Of a DNA stretch of 64,000 nt, positions 1 through 10,223 are shown one piece after another. The stretch is from Nannochloris sp. 'desiccata'. Taxonomy: Eukaryota; Chlorophyta; Trebouxiophyceae; Chlorellales; Chlorellaceae. The notes below the pieces were generated by a model that was not told the origin of the DNA, did no database searches, and saw only the letters and a list, made by a program, of their open reading frames with translations. The stretch spans positions 2,127,501-2,191,500 of the forward strand of contig JAGTXX020000006.1 in the NCBI GenBank assembly GCA_019044685.2, read 5' to 3'. The position numbers were made by a program, and so were the translations under genes. Within the stretch, counting starts at the first letter, position 1. Each line of letters begins with the position of its first letter.

Positions 1-539
1 CTTAGAAGGTCTGGCCAAAGGATGTCGTCCAAAGACCGAGGGCCTCATCAGAGAAGTATTATCCCACATAGTGGCTTAATCAACCCCTGCCGCTGTCCTG
101 ATCAATTTATATAGACTGCAATGGTTGGCAAGCTTTCCTACAAGCCGAAAAGACCTGGTTTGTAAATACTTCTTTTGTTGCGGAATTCAATTTCCAAACA
201 CTTTAGCGAGTAAACTGCAAGAAAATCTCTTTCGGCACCGCCATATTATATTTATGAATTTTATGATTGGAGTGAATAAGGGTTAGGATCGCGGGGAGTA
301 GGTTGGAAAAACGCAATATTTCTCAACTTTTTAAGCTGGCGCGAAAGTGATCTATTTGGGGGTATGATAGGCAGCTCTAAAATCTCCCCGCTGCTCCCAC
401 TTGGGCAGCTCTAATATTTTAAAACCCACCACTGACTTTAGGTTAGTAGCCCTCCTAGGGCAGGTAGGCTTTGGGCAAGTTGGTGCCCCTTGCAAACTTG
501 GAATTGAGCCTTTCAATTGTTGGCGTTTGAAAAGCCAAA
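1..539. other. Upstream region, no gene seen
   Basis: No convincing reading frame or splice-linked exon was found. The last 200 bases are the likely promoter of the RINGv gene that starts at 540. A GGCGCGAAA word at 338-346 resembles half of an E2F site. No TATA box stands out. Confidence 0.4.
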
Positions 540-1828
540 ATGGACAGCTTTAGCAAAATATACCAACAGGGAAATGATATTCAAGCTGTAGCAGCAAGTT
601 TAGTAGAGCGGAGTTGCCCTAGCGCTGCTATGAGCGAGGTAAGGATGTAACATTCCCCTTGGCAAATTGAAATATGGCGGCCTAGATGGAGCCTTTTTGG
701 CGTGCTCTGCGCGTCTAGGTTACTTAGTATGCTATCGTATTTTGGAGTATTTGCCATTTCTGGGTTAGCGCCTCTCCTCACAGGTTGAGAAGCTGATGGC
801 ATCGCTGGAAACAATTTGAATTTTTAGCTTAAAGTCGTTTCGTTTGTCTCCTTTTCTATTTACAGGACGATCAGGTGTGCTGGATTTGCCTAGATTGTGG
901 CGGAGAGCTTGTCTTTCCCTGCAAGTGTCCAAGGTAGGAATGATTTAACTTGCAACCAAAGCTTTTCAGCCCTCATTCGCTCATTTTTACCTCTCATTTC
1001 TCTTTTACTCACTATCTCAATACTCTATGCAGATCTGCACACCAAAAGTGCTTAGCTCGCTGGCAGCTCCAATCTGCCGGCACTAGGTGAGCAACTCATC
1101 TTCCCTCTCATGTTACTTTTGATCAGTATGACCCCTTTATTTTTAACTCCATTTTTAACCATTCAAACCTATTAACTCTTGTTCTATTACTCTATACTCG
1201 CAGGAAGGAACAGTATTGCGAATTTTGCGACACGGCGTTACCTGACTGGAAATCTGCTCTAACCCCTACGAGCGGCTCCAATGCTCCCGCCGTCATGAAC
1301 GTTAATTTCGATGGACGCACCTATAGCTTTGAAGTTAAACCCGGACCTGATGGATATAAACTATTTACAGAAGCAATCCGTCGGGCATTTAGTCTCCCAG
1401 ATGACTCTGAGCTGAATATTACATTCACATGCGATGAGCCAACTGTCCCTGACGCGGGCTCTTTGCTTACTTTACAAGGGCCAGGCGCTTATGATGCTGC
1501 TGTCCACTGCGCGTCAGTCTCTGCTGCACGTCGTATGACAACTCCAACCCCTTCACGTACTGTTTCCGGTGCTTCTGAAATCGTTAATGGCAATGCGCCT
1601 CACACCCCTCGATCACCGCTGGGCGGAGGCTTAGGCATGGGCTCCTTCGAAACTCCATCCCCTTTTGACAACGTGGCTCTGCCCATGAGTCCTGATGGTG
1701 GTGGATCTGGAGCATCGATTTCTCGTGGGAGTGATGGCGTGCCTGGGTCAATTGGGAAAAGGAGACTCTCTGGATTTGGGCGGAAAATACGAACAGCCCT
1801 GAATGACCTCCTGAGCACACGGCAATAG
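540..1828 (+). CDS. RINGv (C4HC3) zinc-finger protein with PB1-like region
   Basis: Four exons join in frame: 540-638, 866-933, 1033-1086 and 1204-1828, giving 281 residues. The start ATG at 540 opens MDSFSKIYQQ. Residues about 34-85 form a RING-variant finger: CWIC, then PCKC, then a His-x2-Cys and a final CEFC, which is the C4HC3 order. Proteins with this finger are usually E3 ubiquitin ligases, many of them membrane-bound (MARCH type), but no membrane segment is seen here. After the finger, residues about 100-180 (VNFDGRTYSFEV onward) look like a PB1-type interaction domain; this is a weaker call. The tail is Ser/Gly/Pro-rich and ends basic. Family function is known; the substrate is not. 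All introns have GT-AG ends and the phases agree. Confidence 0.75.
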
Positions 1829-2195
1829 AAAATTAAAAGAAAAAAGATAGTAGTAGCCTTGGTGCTCCCTTCCTCTCATTTCTTGCACTGCAATTTCCAA
1901 AATAAAAACAAAATATCAAAGCAAAATAAATCCATACAATAAAGGAGGAGGAGGATATGCTGAACTAGCTTCTTGGGGAAGAAAGAAAACAATCCACATC
2001 ATTGCCAACGTTGTCGAGCATGTGTGCTGCTTTCTTCTTCTTTTTTCTTCAATTTGGCTTTTTTTTTTGTACGTATCTTCTCTTCCTTGTCGATCGACGT
2101 ACCTTTTCTTCTTTCTGTGTATGGAATCCAATACAAAAAACTTTCTTATTATCTACCATTTATTATTTTTCGAGTCAATAAAGACGTTTAGATCC
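1829..2195. other. 3' flank of the RINGv gene
   Basis: This stretch is T-rich on the plus strand with no supported gene. It probably holds the 3' UTR of the RINGv gene and of the possible minus-strand gene next to it. Confidence 0.4.
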
Positions 2196-2648
2196 TCAAA
2201 TTCGAAAGGCGTTTAAGAAATTGGCTGCAGCTTGTTTGGCAGCAAGTTTTCTAGTAAGTTCCTCTTCACTTCCAATGAAACTTCTCGTCTTTTTGTTCTC
2301 CCTTCTTTCCTTTCATCCCTTGAGTGGTATAAAGCCAGCTTTGCATATAATTTATTTCGTCCTTTTCGGTCGATTTTAGAGGCACACCAACTTGAAGTGT
2401 TCTGATGGAAACTATATGCTATCTTTTTTACTATATCAGTGGTAGCAGTGGTTTTATCAGTGCTTTGTCCGCTGTTGCTTACTATTCAAGATACGCAGGT
2501 GGCATGTCTTATGTAAATTTCTATCAGTTCCAGAAGAAGAAAAAATAGCAGAGAGGGCTCCGGGCGCTGCGGGGGTCATTTCTTTCTTCAAACTAGCAAC
2601 AGCAAAATAAACCCTGGAAAAGACGCGTTCAAACGCTGCGTACGGCAT
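2196..2648 (-). CDS. Possible small spliced minus-strand gene, structure uncertain
   Basis: An ATG at 2648-2646 opens a frame that begins MPYAAFERVFSRVYFAVASL and looks like a small organellar or membrane-associated protein start. Further downstream on the same strand, a frame ending at a TGA (2198-2196) reads EELTRKLAAKQAAANFLNAF, which has a strongly coding, helix-rich composition. I suspect these are the first and last exons of one small gene. I could not find a single donor/acceptor pair that joins them cleanly: candidate donors lie near 2490 and 2470. No family was recognised. Transcript evidence is needed to accept it. Confidence 0.3.
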
Positions 2649-2770
2649 ACAGTAAACATAAAAATTTTGAAAATTGTATCTTAATACTGGGAACTTAGTA
2701 CCACGCTTTATTAGTTAATTTCAGTTAGTTAATTCATTCGCAACCAACTTCTTTAATCAAGTCGAACGCC

Positions 2771-5700
2771 ATGGTCGTTGAAACATATGGCAAGCTCTTG
2801 ATTGTCGGCAAGGATGGGAAGTCTGAGCTGGAGTTTCCGCTCGATAAACAAAATATATTAATTGGACGGCAAGTGGGGATTAGACTGCTCAAACCTGATT
2901 ATCTAACAGCTCGCCCACTCTGACATTAGGAAAAGTTAATTAATTTTCGTGATTATTTTGGATGCAGGGATCATGCGTGCGATATCCGTATTGTCAACAA
3001 GGAGATTTCTCGCAAACATGCTGAACTTTATACTGAGAGCAATGGCAGTGTAAGCTCACTTTCTACTTGTCATAACATTAAACAAATTATTTAAACTAGA
3101 ATTAATGACTTGGATTAATATTTCGTCTCACATTTTCGCAACTAACTAATTTCCCCAACTGTCATTGCTAATGAACAGGTTTTCATCAACAGCATGGGTC
3201 GCGAGCCTGTCAGCGTGAACGGTGTCCCCGTCGTGTCTCCAGTCGAATTATCTACTGGTGATAAGATTGAGGTGCACTTGGAAGGCCGTACTCGCATCTT
3301 CTATTTCCACAGCAACGAAGACACCCTGCAAGTTGCTGGCCGGAAGCCTCTTAAGGACCTGAACGCTGCTTCTATGAAAGTAACTTCCCCTCTCAAGCCT
3401 GCAATGTCTTCAAAAAGGAACGATGTCGACGAAGATGAAGGTGCTATGCCTTCTTCCCCTCCTCAAGACAACGCCCAGAAGGCTGTCGAGGAGCCCTCTG
3501 CCCCCGCTGCTGAAGCCGCAATTCAAGAGGAAATGGCTGTCGAGGAGCCTATTGCTCCTGTTTCTGTGGTTCAAGAAGAAGACCCTTCTGCTGGTGGTGG
3601 TGGTGCTGCTCCTTTGGATAAAACTGAAAAGCTCCCTGCCTTTGAAGCAATGGACCAGGCGCAAGACGACGAGAATGAGGATGAACAGCCTTTGATTGAC
3701 GCAACTGAAAAAGTCGAGTTCCCTATGGAAGAAGAAATCATGGAAGCTGAACCCATGATGATGGATACCACTGAGGAAGAAATCTTTGAAGAAGAAGACG
3801 AAAAGAGCGAAGAAGAAAACACAGCTCAGTTGGTTTCCTGTATCGTCTCCAAGGCCATTGCTGCTGCTGCCGTTCTCGCTGAGAACCCCAGTAACGTCTC
3901 TTCTGAGCCTGAAATTGGCAACGATGTTGGTGAAATGATGGTTGACGAAGAAGAAAATGAAAATGTTCAAGAAGTTGAAGCTGACAACCCTGCATTAGTT
4001 CAAAATGAGGGGTGTGTACCTCCCAGCACTTCGCAAAAGGCCAAGAAGAGTGTTCGCTTCACTGCTGCTGCTACTGGTACTCCTGAAGGGGCTGCTTATG
4101 ACGTTGCAGGCGCCTTGTCTTTTAATTTGACGGCTAATAGCGCGGGAGACGGCGTTGGTGCTGTTGTTGTCGTTGATGATAATACAATAGCCTTTGCACA
4201 GTGGGCTGGACTTGCTTCTGCTTTTGGTGATGCTGAAGAGGAACAAGCTACGAGCCCTGCTGCAAACAAGCGAGCAACACCTAATGCCTCTGCTAGAGCT
4301 CCTGATACCTTGATCAAGGCTAAAGCTCAGGTTGGTCAGTTTGTTCAAAAAGCCATTGCCGCTGCAGTAGATGCTTCTGCTTCTCCTGCCCCTGCTGGTG
4401 GTCGTCGTCAATCTACTGCCCCTGATACTTTACTCAAGGCCAAGGCACAGGTCTCCAAGTTTGTTTCTGACGCAATTGCTGCTGCTGCAGACGCAGCTGC
4501 TACCCCTGCCTCTGCTGGTCGTCGTCAATCTACTGCCCCTGATACTTTACTCAAGGCCAAGGCACAGGTCTCCAAGTTTGTTTCTGAAGCAATTGCTGCT
4601 GCTACTGCCGCTTCCCCTGCCTCTGCTTACCGCCGTCAGTCTGGAGCTCCCAATACTCTTGTTAAAGCCAAGGCACATGTTGCTCAGTTTGTTTCAGAAG
4701 CTATCGAAGCTGCTGTCGCTGGCTGTGCTACCCCTCAAACTGGCGCCCTCGCTGCAAAATTAACCGAGCTTGAGCAAGAACACGATATTACTTTTGAATT
4801 GCCTGCTGATTTCATGCGCTGGACCCCTGCTCCTGCTACCTCCAAGAAGATTTTATCTATTGCTGTCGCTATCAACCCTCGTGGAGAGGAAGTACACAAA
4901 AATGCAGCAGCAACTACCCCTGCTGTTGCCACATGCACCACTCTTGCTCCCCAACAGCTGGCTGCCAAGCTTGCTGAGCTTCAACAAGAGCACGATATCA
5001 CCTTTGAGCTTCCTGTGGACTTCATGCGCTGGACTCCTGCCCCTGCTGCTGTTGGTAGAAAAGCCATTGCTGTTGGTGTGACCCCTCGCTCAGCTGTCGC
5101 TGTTGCTGCCGCAAAGGCAGCCACCCCCGCCATGGCCGGCATGACCCCTGCTGGACCTGGAGCTCAGGCACCTGCACCGACTCCCAATACTGCTATCACT
5201 GCCAATAAATCTGCTGCAAGAGCGAAAAGAACGATGAGTTTGGATCCAACCTCTCTTGCGGCCAAACTCTCCGAGCTTGCCGATGAGCACGATGTCGATT
5301 TTGAGCTTCCTGCTGACTTCATGCGTTGGACCCCCGCTGCTAAGAGAACTGTCAGTATTTCCGTAACTCCCCGTACAGTGAAAGCGCCTTCCTCTGTGGC
5401 TAAGAGTCAGCGCAGTGTGCCCCGCAGCGCTGCCAGAGGCCCCGCTGTGACTCCAGCAAAGGGCATGACCCCTGCTGGTCCTGGTGCTCAAGCCCCTGCC
5501 ACGACCCCTGCCACCGCTGCCAAGAGTATTGGAAGGGTGACTATGCCCGGTGCTTTTAATCTCCCAGTAGATACTACTGCTTTAGCTACGAAACTCGCTG
5601 CACTGGCCGAGCAGCACGAGGTCACCTTTGAGTTGCCTGCCGATTTTATGCGTTGGACCCCTGCTCCTGGCAACAAAACTTCTGGCAATGTGATCATCGC

Positions 5701-7570
5701 TCCTGTTTCTGCTATGAAGAGCCAGCAGCGCAGCGCTGGTCGTTCTCGTATGGCTCAGGCGGTTGACTATGCTGACAACAATGAAGTGTTCCCCGAGGAT
5801 GCCATGCATCCAGTTGCTGAAGAGAACGATAACAGCGGTGAAGGTTTTGGTAGTGATTTGGCTGCTTCTTTAGAAGCTGTTGCTTCCGCTCGCAAGACCA
5901 CTCCTATGTCTAAAAGTACTGCTCCTGGCAGCTTGAGCTGTCGTCGTCGCTCCAGCATCCGCACCCCCGGCACTAAGATTGCCATCATTGGTCGTAGCAC
6001 CCCTCGTAGCGCTGCACCTAGCAGTGTGAAGAACGTTCGCACTACTGCTGAAAAGAAACGCCAGCAAGAGTATCAAGAAGAACAAAAGGACATCATGATG
6101 GATATCGAGGCCGCTGAGGTTGCTCCTCCTCCCGCAGCGGCTGAAGTTATTGAAAAGGAAGCCAGTGGCGAAACTCTGGAGAAGAAGGAGAGTCCTGAAA
6201 TTGAGATTGATAACGCTGATATACTAGTAGAAGAGATGGTTGGTCAGGCTGAGGAGGTTGAAGAAGATGACGATGATGAAGACTTTGATTTTGTGGAAGA
6301 ACAAGGCGCCGAGGAGGAAGCTGCTGGTCTTCGTCGTGTTGCTTTCGTTTCATTGGCTGATTACCGTAGAGCCGTTGTTCAAGTCAGAATTCATCGTTCC
6401 AAAGCGACTGGTCTTGCAACTCAGCTCCGTGGTGTCTCTGCCCGTGCTCTCCGCTTGAAACGCGCAGCTTCTGGTCTTGCTAAAGCTCTGGAAGAAGAGC
6501 GTGCTAAAAGACAAGAGCTCCAAGCGACTCTTCAGCGCATTGTTGCCAACCGCGAGGCTGAAGAAGATGAAGACGTAATGGACTGTGAGGATGATGATGA
6601 TCAGGAAGAGGCCTCTTTGGTGAGCCCTGTGCAGGCCAAGGTGGTGGTAATAGGTTACAACCCTGCCCCCCAGCCTTGTCACATTGAACTGGCCGGAAAC
6701 GTCGTTGTTGTTCGCCCTACACGAAATATTAATACTACCACCACCCCTGCCAAGTCTCCTACGAAGGCTTCTGTTGGTTTCACTGCTGGTACCATCGCCA
6801 AAACTCCTACTGGTGGCAACAAAACTGCGACGAAATCCAAGACTCCAGGTACTTTGAAGAAAACAGTGGGTAAAACACCTGCTGGTGGCCGCGTTCTTGA
6901 TGATGTTGAAGTGCCCAGCTGGGTATTTGAGACAGAAACTGCTGGAGTTCCTGCTGTTGATGTTTCCGCAGAGCTTGCCGAGGTTGCTGCTGCAGAAGGT
7001 GCTGAAGCGCGCGATGCTGCTGCGCTGAAAAAGCTTCAAGCTGACGTTGCTGCACAAGCTGAGGCTGCCGACAGTGAGGAAGAGGAGGTCGAAGAAGAGG
7101 AGGCCGAAGGTGCTGATTTTTGTCACAAGTGCAATGAAGGTGAAGAGGGTGATGTTTTATTGCTATGCGATGGGTGTGAGAATGCTTGCCATTTAAGTTG
7201 CTGCAATCCTCCTTTAAGGAGAGTACCCAAGGGAGACTGGTTCTGTGTTGATTGCAAAAAGGCTAAAAAGGCAGAAGAAGCTGCTGCAAAGAACGCTCCT
7301 GCTGCTGGTGGTGGACGTGGTAAGAAGCGCGCTGCTGCCTCTGAGCCTGATGTAGCTGAAGAGAAAAAGGCTGCTCCTGCCCGTGGCAAGAAGGCTCCTC
7401 CTGCTGAGAAGCCTGCTGCAGGAACCAAGCGTGGACGTGGAGCGGCGGCTTCTACTTCTCAAGATGAGAAGGCCCCTGCAGCGAAGAGAACCCGTGGTGG
7501 CCGTCAAGCTGCACCTGCTTCTAATGAGAAGCCTGCTGCTACCAAGCCTACTACTCGTACCAGAAAATAA
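2771..7570 (+). CDS. Large FHA - repeat - PHD finger nuclear protein, Ki-67-like layout
   Basis: Three exons, 2771-2868, 2968-3049 and 3179-7570, give 1,523 residues. The first intron is GC-AG (donor GCAAGT). Residues 1-110 are an FHA domain: LIGR, the phosphothreonine-binding SRKHAEL, and VNGVPV are all in place. An acidic region follows. Residues about 430-575 hold four copies of a 36-40-residue repeat (APDTLLKAKAQVSKFVS). Residues about 580-890 hold four copies of a second repeat (LAAKLxEL...FELPADFMRWTPAPA). A PHD finger lies near 1372-1418 (CHKC, CDGC, His, WFCVDC). The tail is basic, rich in KK, RG and Ala. Two RVxF-type PP1-docking words occur: KSVRF near 355 and RRVAF near 1118. FHA domains bind phosphothreonine and PHD fingers bind histone tails, so a chromatin scaffold is a fair inference. 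Gene identity is unknown. Confidence 0.85.
4284..5675 (+). repeat. Two families of internal coding repeats
   Basis: Within the FHA-PHD gene, four type-A units (about 4284-4725) share the core TLLKAKAQVSKFV with APDT or APNT in front. Four type-B units (about 4741-5675) share FELPADFMRWTPAP. A linker, GMTPAGPGAQAPA, occurs twice. Nucleotide identity between type-A units 2 and 3 is very high, which points to recent tandem copying or gene conversion. Confidence 0.85.
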
Positions 7571-7952
7571 AATAAAAAAGACAGCAGAAGTTTTCCTGCC
7601 TCGCTGAAATGAAAGTCTGGTAGTATTTTGTTTCCTTTCTTTTTAATTTAATCCAAAGAAACTATGTGAAGTGAAACAAAATACACGCTAATTGCAATGT
7701 CTGACTTGTTTTTTAACCTATTTCAACATATTTTATGACGATCAAATTCCACTTTTTATTTCCCCGCATGCGGCCGCATATGATACTTTCTTTCTCACCC
7801 CGGTCCATTATATATCACACCAGGATTTCAAACCATAATCGTTTAAGTGAGGATATCATCAATTTGATTACATAAAAGCATTTTAATCTCTCAGTAACCA
7901 AATAAGAATCTCGCAAAAAATATTACGTAAAGCCGCTTGCTTACTTTTATAT
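7571..7952. other. Convergent 3' intergenic region
   Basis: This AT-rich space lies between two gene 3' ends. It carries a GCATGCGGCCGCATATG palindrome-rich word near 7767-7783 but no gene. Confidence 0.5.
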
Positions 7953-9530
7953 CTACGCCACTGCCATGGCCTTGACCAAAGCATCTTCAGCTTCTCTCTT
8001 CATAATTTCTTCTCTTACTTCCTGACTCCTCTCTTGATTTAATTTCCACGCATCCATATCATCTGTACTTTCATCTAGACTCACCCTCTTTGCCTTATCT
8101 AGTATCGCTTCCCTTAAAACCAACCTCGCCTCTCTTCTTGCCACTGCGCCCTTGTATCTCAGCTCTTCTTCTCTCGTCTGAGGTACAATTTCAAAGGGAA
8201 TATTCATCGGTTGCCCTTGAGAATTCACCGAAACTATTGTCGCATAGGCATCGCCACAGTGGAATGGCTTCCCCTCTTCTGGAACCTCCCCCCACACCGA
8301 GATCATGACCTCGACACTGCTACCAAACACTGCAGTTGCCTGTGCCTCTAAATATACAGTATCACCCACCCTAGTCGGCCTTAGAAACGTCACTTCGTCC
8401 ATCGTTGCAGTCAGAACGTGCCCCCCGCGGGACAGTCGGGTGGCAACTACAAATGCAGCTTCCTCGACCCAGCGTAAAATTTGTCCGCCGAATGTGACTC
8501 CAATGGAATTGGCGGCGTTGGGCATTACAATGTGAGTTGAGTGAGCGGTGGTTAAAAAAGGAGGGATGCTATGCCGGAGAGGGGTGGTTGTAGTGGTGGG
8601 AGTTATTTTATCTGTACCATTTCGTATATTTGTACTACCGCTAATGGAGGTATTGTTCTTGTTATCTACGGTACTGGTAGTTGTACTGGTGCTACGTAGA
8701 GAAGGTGGCATAGTAGGAGTTCCTACTCGATGCGTCACCGGGATCAAACGACATGCCGCAGCTGCTGCACTAGCTTCTGGATCGTTTCGGAGATGTTGTC
8801 GTCGTTCTAATCGCCATTCACGTCGTTTCCCAGCTTCAGAATAAGTGAGTTGGAGGCGTCTAGAAGGACCAGGGATGACACGAGGGAGTTCTCTACGACC
8901 GCCTGTAGGACTGCTCGCTAAGCTGGTGGCAGAAGAAGACGAGGTGTTGTTGCCGTTGAAAAAAGATAAAGACGGTGGGGGAGAAATGGCAACAAAAGTA
9001 AGATACGCTGAGCAGCAGTGATGTCGTACACCTGTTAAGGGGCACTCTTCTTCTACACGGACTCCTACTTCCATACTTGACTTAAAAGTTCTATTCACCA
9101 TGGCAGCGACAATAACAACAGAGCCCACACGACATGGTTTTAAAAAATGGACGGCATCGACTGAAGCAGTGACACAGGGACCACGAGCTAGTGTTTTAGC
9201 AGCTAGACCAGCACAAACATCAATCCAGCTAAGAACGACGCCACCCATGCAGATTCCCAGGCCATTGCCGTCAGCGGGGGAGACCATCTGAGCGGTGACC
9301 ATTCTTGTAGCTGGCATGAGGGTTTCTAAGGAGCCAAGATTTGCGGGAGGGGAAAAAGTACGCCTTGCAAGAGTTGTAGCCATTCCTTGATTATTTCCTG
9401 AGCGCCCATTTGCTCTTTGCAATCTGCTGAGATTATTAATTTGATTTTGCAAATCTGTCACTTGCAGCGTTAAAGCAGCCAGCGCAGCTTGCATCTGCGC
9501 ACGCTCATCATCTTGAGTAGGAGCACTCAT
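7953..9530 (-). CDS. Acyl-CoA thioesterase with two hotdog domains
   Basis: A single-exon frame of 525 residues starts at an ATG (9530-9528). Residues about 10-45 form a short coiled coil. Hotdog domain 1 spans about 80-185 (GGVVLSWIDVCAGLAAKT, FLKPCRVG). Hotdog domain 2 spans about 315-425 (GVTFGGQILRWVEEAA, FLRPTRVGD). Each has the typical helix with Asp or Glu and the following FLxPxRVG strand of BFIT/ACOT-type thioesterases, which hydrolyse acyl-CoA to free fatty acid and CoA. The two domains are joined by about 130 residues of low-complexity Ser/Thr/Asn linker, longer than usual. The tail is a charged helix. No clear targeting peptide is visible. Substrate chain length cannot be told. 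Confidence 0.85.
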   Translation of the reverse strand: MSAPTQDDERAQMQAALAALTLQVTDLQNQINNLSRLQRANGRSGNNQGMATTLARRTFSPPANLGSLETLMPATRMVTAQMVSPADGNGLGICMGGVVLSWIDVCAGLAAKTLARGPCVTASVDAVHFLKPCRVGSVVIVAAMVNRTFKSSMEVGVRVEEECPLTGVRHHCCSAYLTFVAISPPPSLSFFNGNNTSSSSATSLASSPTGGRRELPRVIPGPSRRLQLTYSEAGKRREWRLERRQHLRNDPEASAAAAACRLIPVTHRVGTPTMPPSLRSTSTTTSTVDNKNNTSISGSTNIRNGTDKITPTTTTTPLRHSIPPFLTTAHSTHIVMPNAANSIGVTFGGQILRWVEEAAFVVATRLSRGGHVLTATMDEVTFLRPTRVGDTVYLEAQATAVFGSSVEVMISVWGEVPEEGKPFHCGDAYATIVSVNSQGQPMNIPFEIVPQTREEELRYKGAVARREARLVLREAILDKAKRVSLDESTDDMDAWKLNQERSQEVREEIMKREAEDALVKAMAVA

Positions 9531-10223
9531 CTACAAAAAAAAAACTCGCTCTGTTGGTGGAGTAGGTTTGCGGGTCTATTTGCATGACTAAAGCTCTGGT
9601 TCCGGAAAAAATGTGTTTTGACTTCAGTTGCTGTAGGTCCGAAAGAATTTCTATTACCGGTAACTTTAATAAGGCAATATAGTAATTACTTCTAGACACA
9701 TAAATAACGCAAACTGTATTAAATAATAAGTAAACACTTCAATACACAGCTAGCTAAGATGATAAATTTATTTTTATCTTTTTCAATTCATACCGCTCCT
9801 CGGTTGTCTATGGAATAGTCAGCCTGAGGATGACTATTCCATAGACCGCTCAGGTGGAGAACTCCCCCAGCGGTGTTGTTCGCTGGTGTGAGAGGCTATT
9901 CACCCTGTCTGTCGCTGGTGCTGTTCGCTGTTTGTCCTGCCCTCGCAGTCTTGCCTGCCCTGATGCATTCTTGTCCTACGCTGCTGCTTTGCTTCTCCTG
10001 CTTTGCTGCCTTCCTTCCACGTGTTCAAAACTATTACATGAGGGTGTTTATCCGAGTCGCCTTGCGGCTCCGAGTGAGCGATCTACATTAGGAGACTATA
10101 AAGTACTTCATAAATTCGTACAAAATCTGTCGAGGGCAATCCCTGGTGTTATACATATGTTATTAGAGAGACCACTTGTTTTTTAGCACCAGAAGCTCAA
10201 AATTTCCTTACTATTTATTTCTT
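9531..10223. other. Intergenic region with hairpin and GC-rich insert
   Basis: The region lies upstream of the thioesterase and downstream of the first GH16 gene. The part from about 9790 to 10080 is more GC-rich than its surroundings and begins with a perfect hairpin. A 110-codon frame at 9854-10186 has no recognisable domain and is Cys/Leu/Ser-rich, so I do not call it a gene. Confidence 0.5.
9806..9846. repeat. Perfect 16-bp inverted repeat, 9-base loop
   Basis: The arm GTCTATGGAATAGTCA (9806-9821) and its exact reverse complement (9831-9846) flank the loop GCCTGAGGA. Such a perfect stem is unlikely by chance in this short spacer. It could be a mobile-element end, a non-coding RNA stem or a transcription terminator for one of the flanking genes. 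Confidence 0.8.

Noticed and set aside
6350..7126. Long minus-strand frame of 258 codons opposite the FHA-PHD gene
   Set aside because: It is the mirror of a repeat-rich coding region with biased codons; the plus-strand protein has clear domains.
9854..10186. A 110-codon plus-strand frame after the hairpin
   Set aside because: Composition is low-complexity Leu/Cys/Ser, no domain or splice link, and it lies in a GC-rich block that gives open frames by chance.
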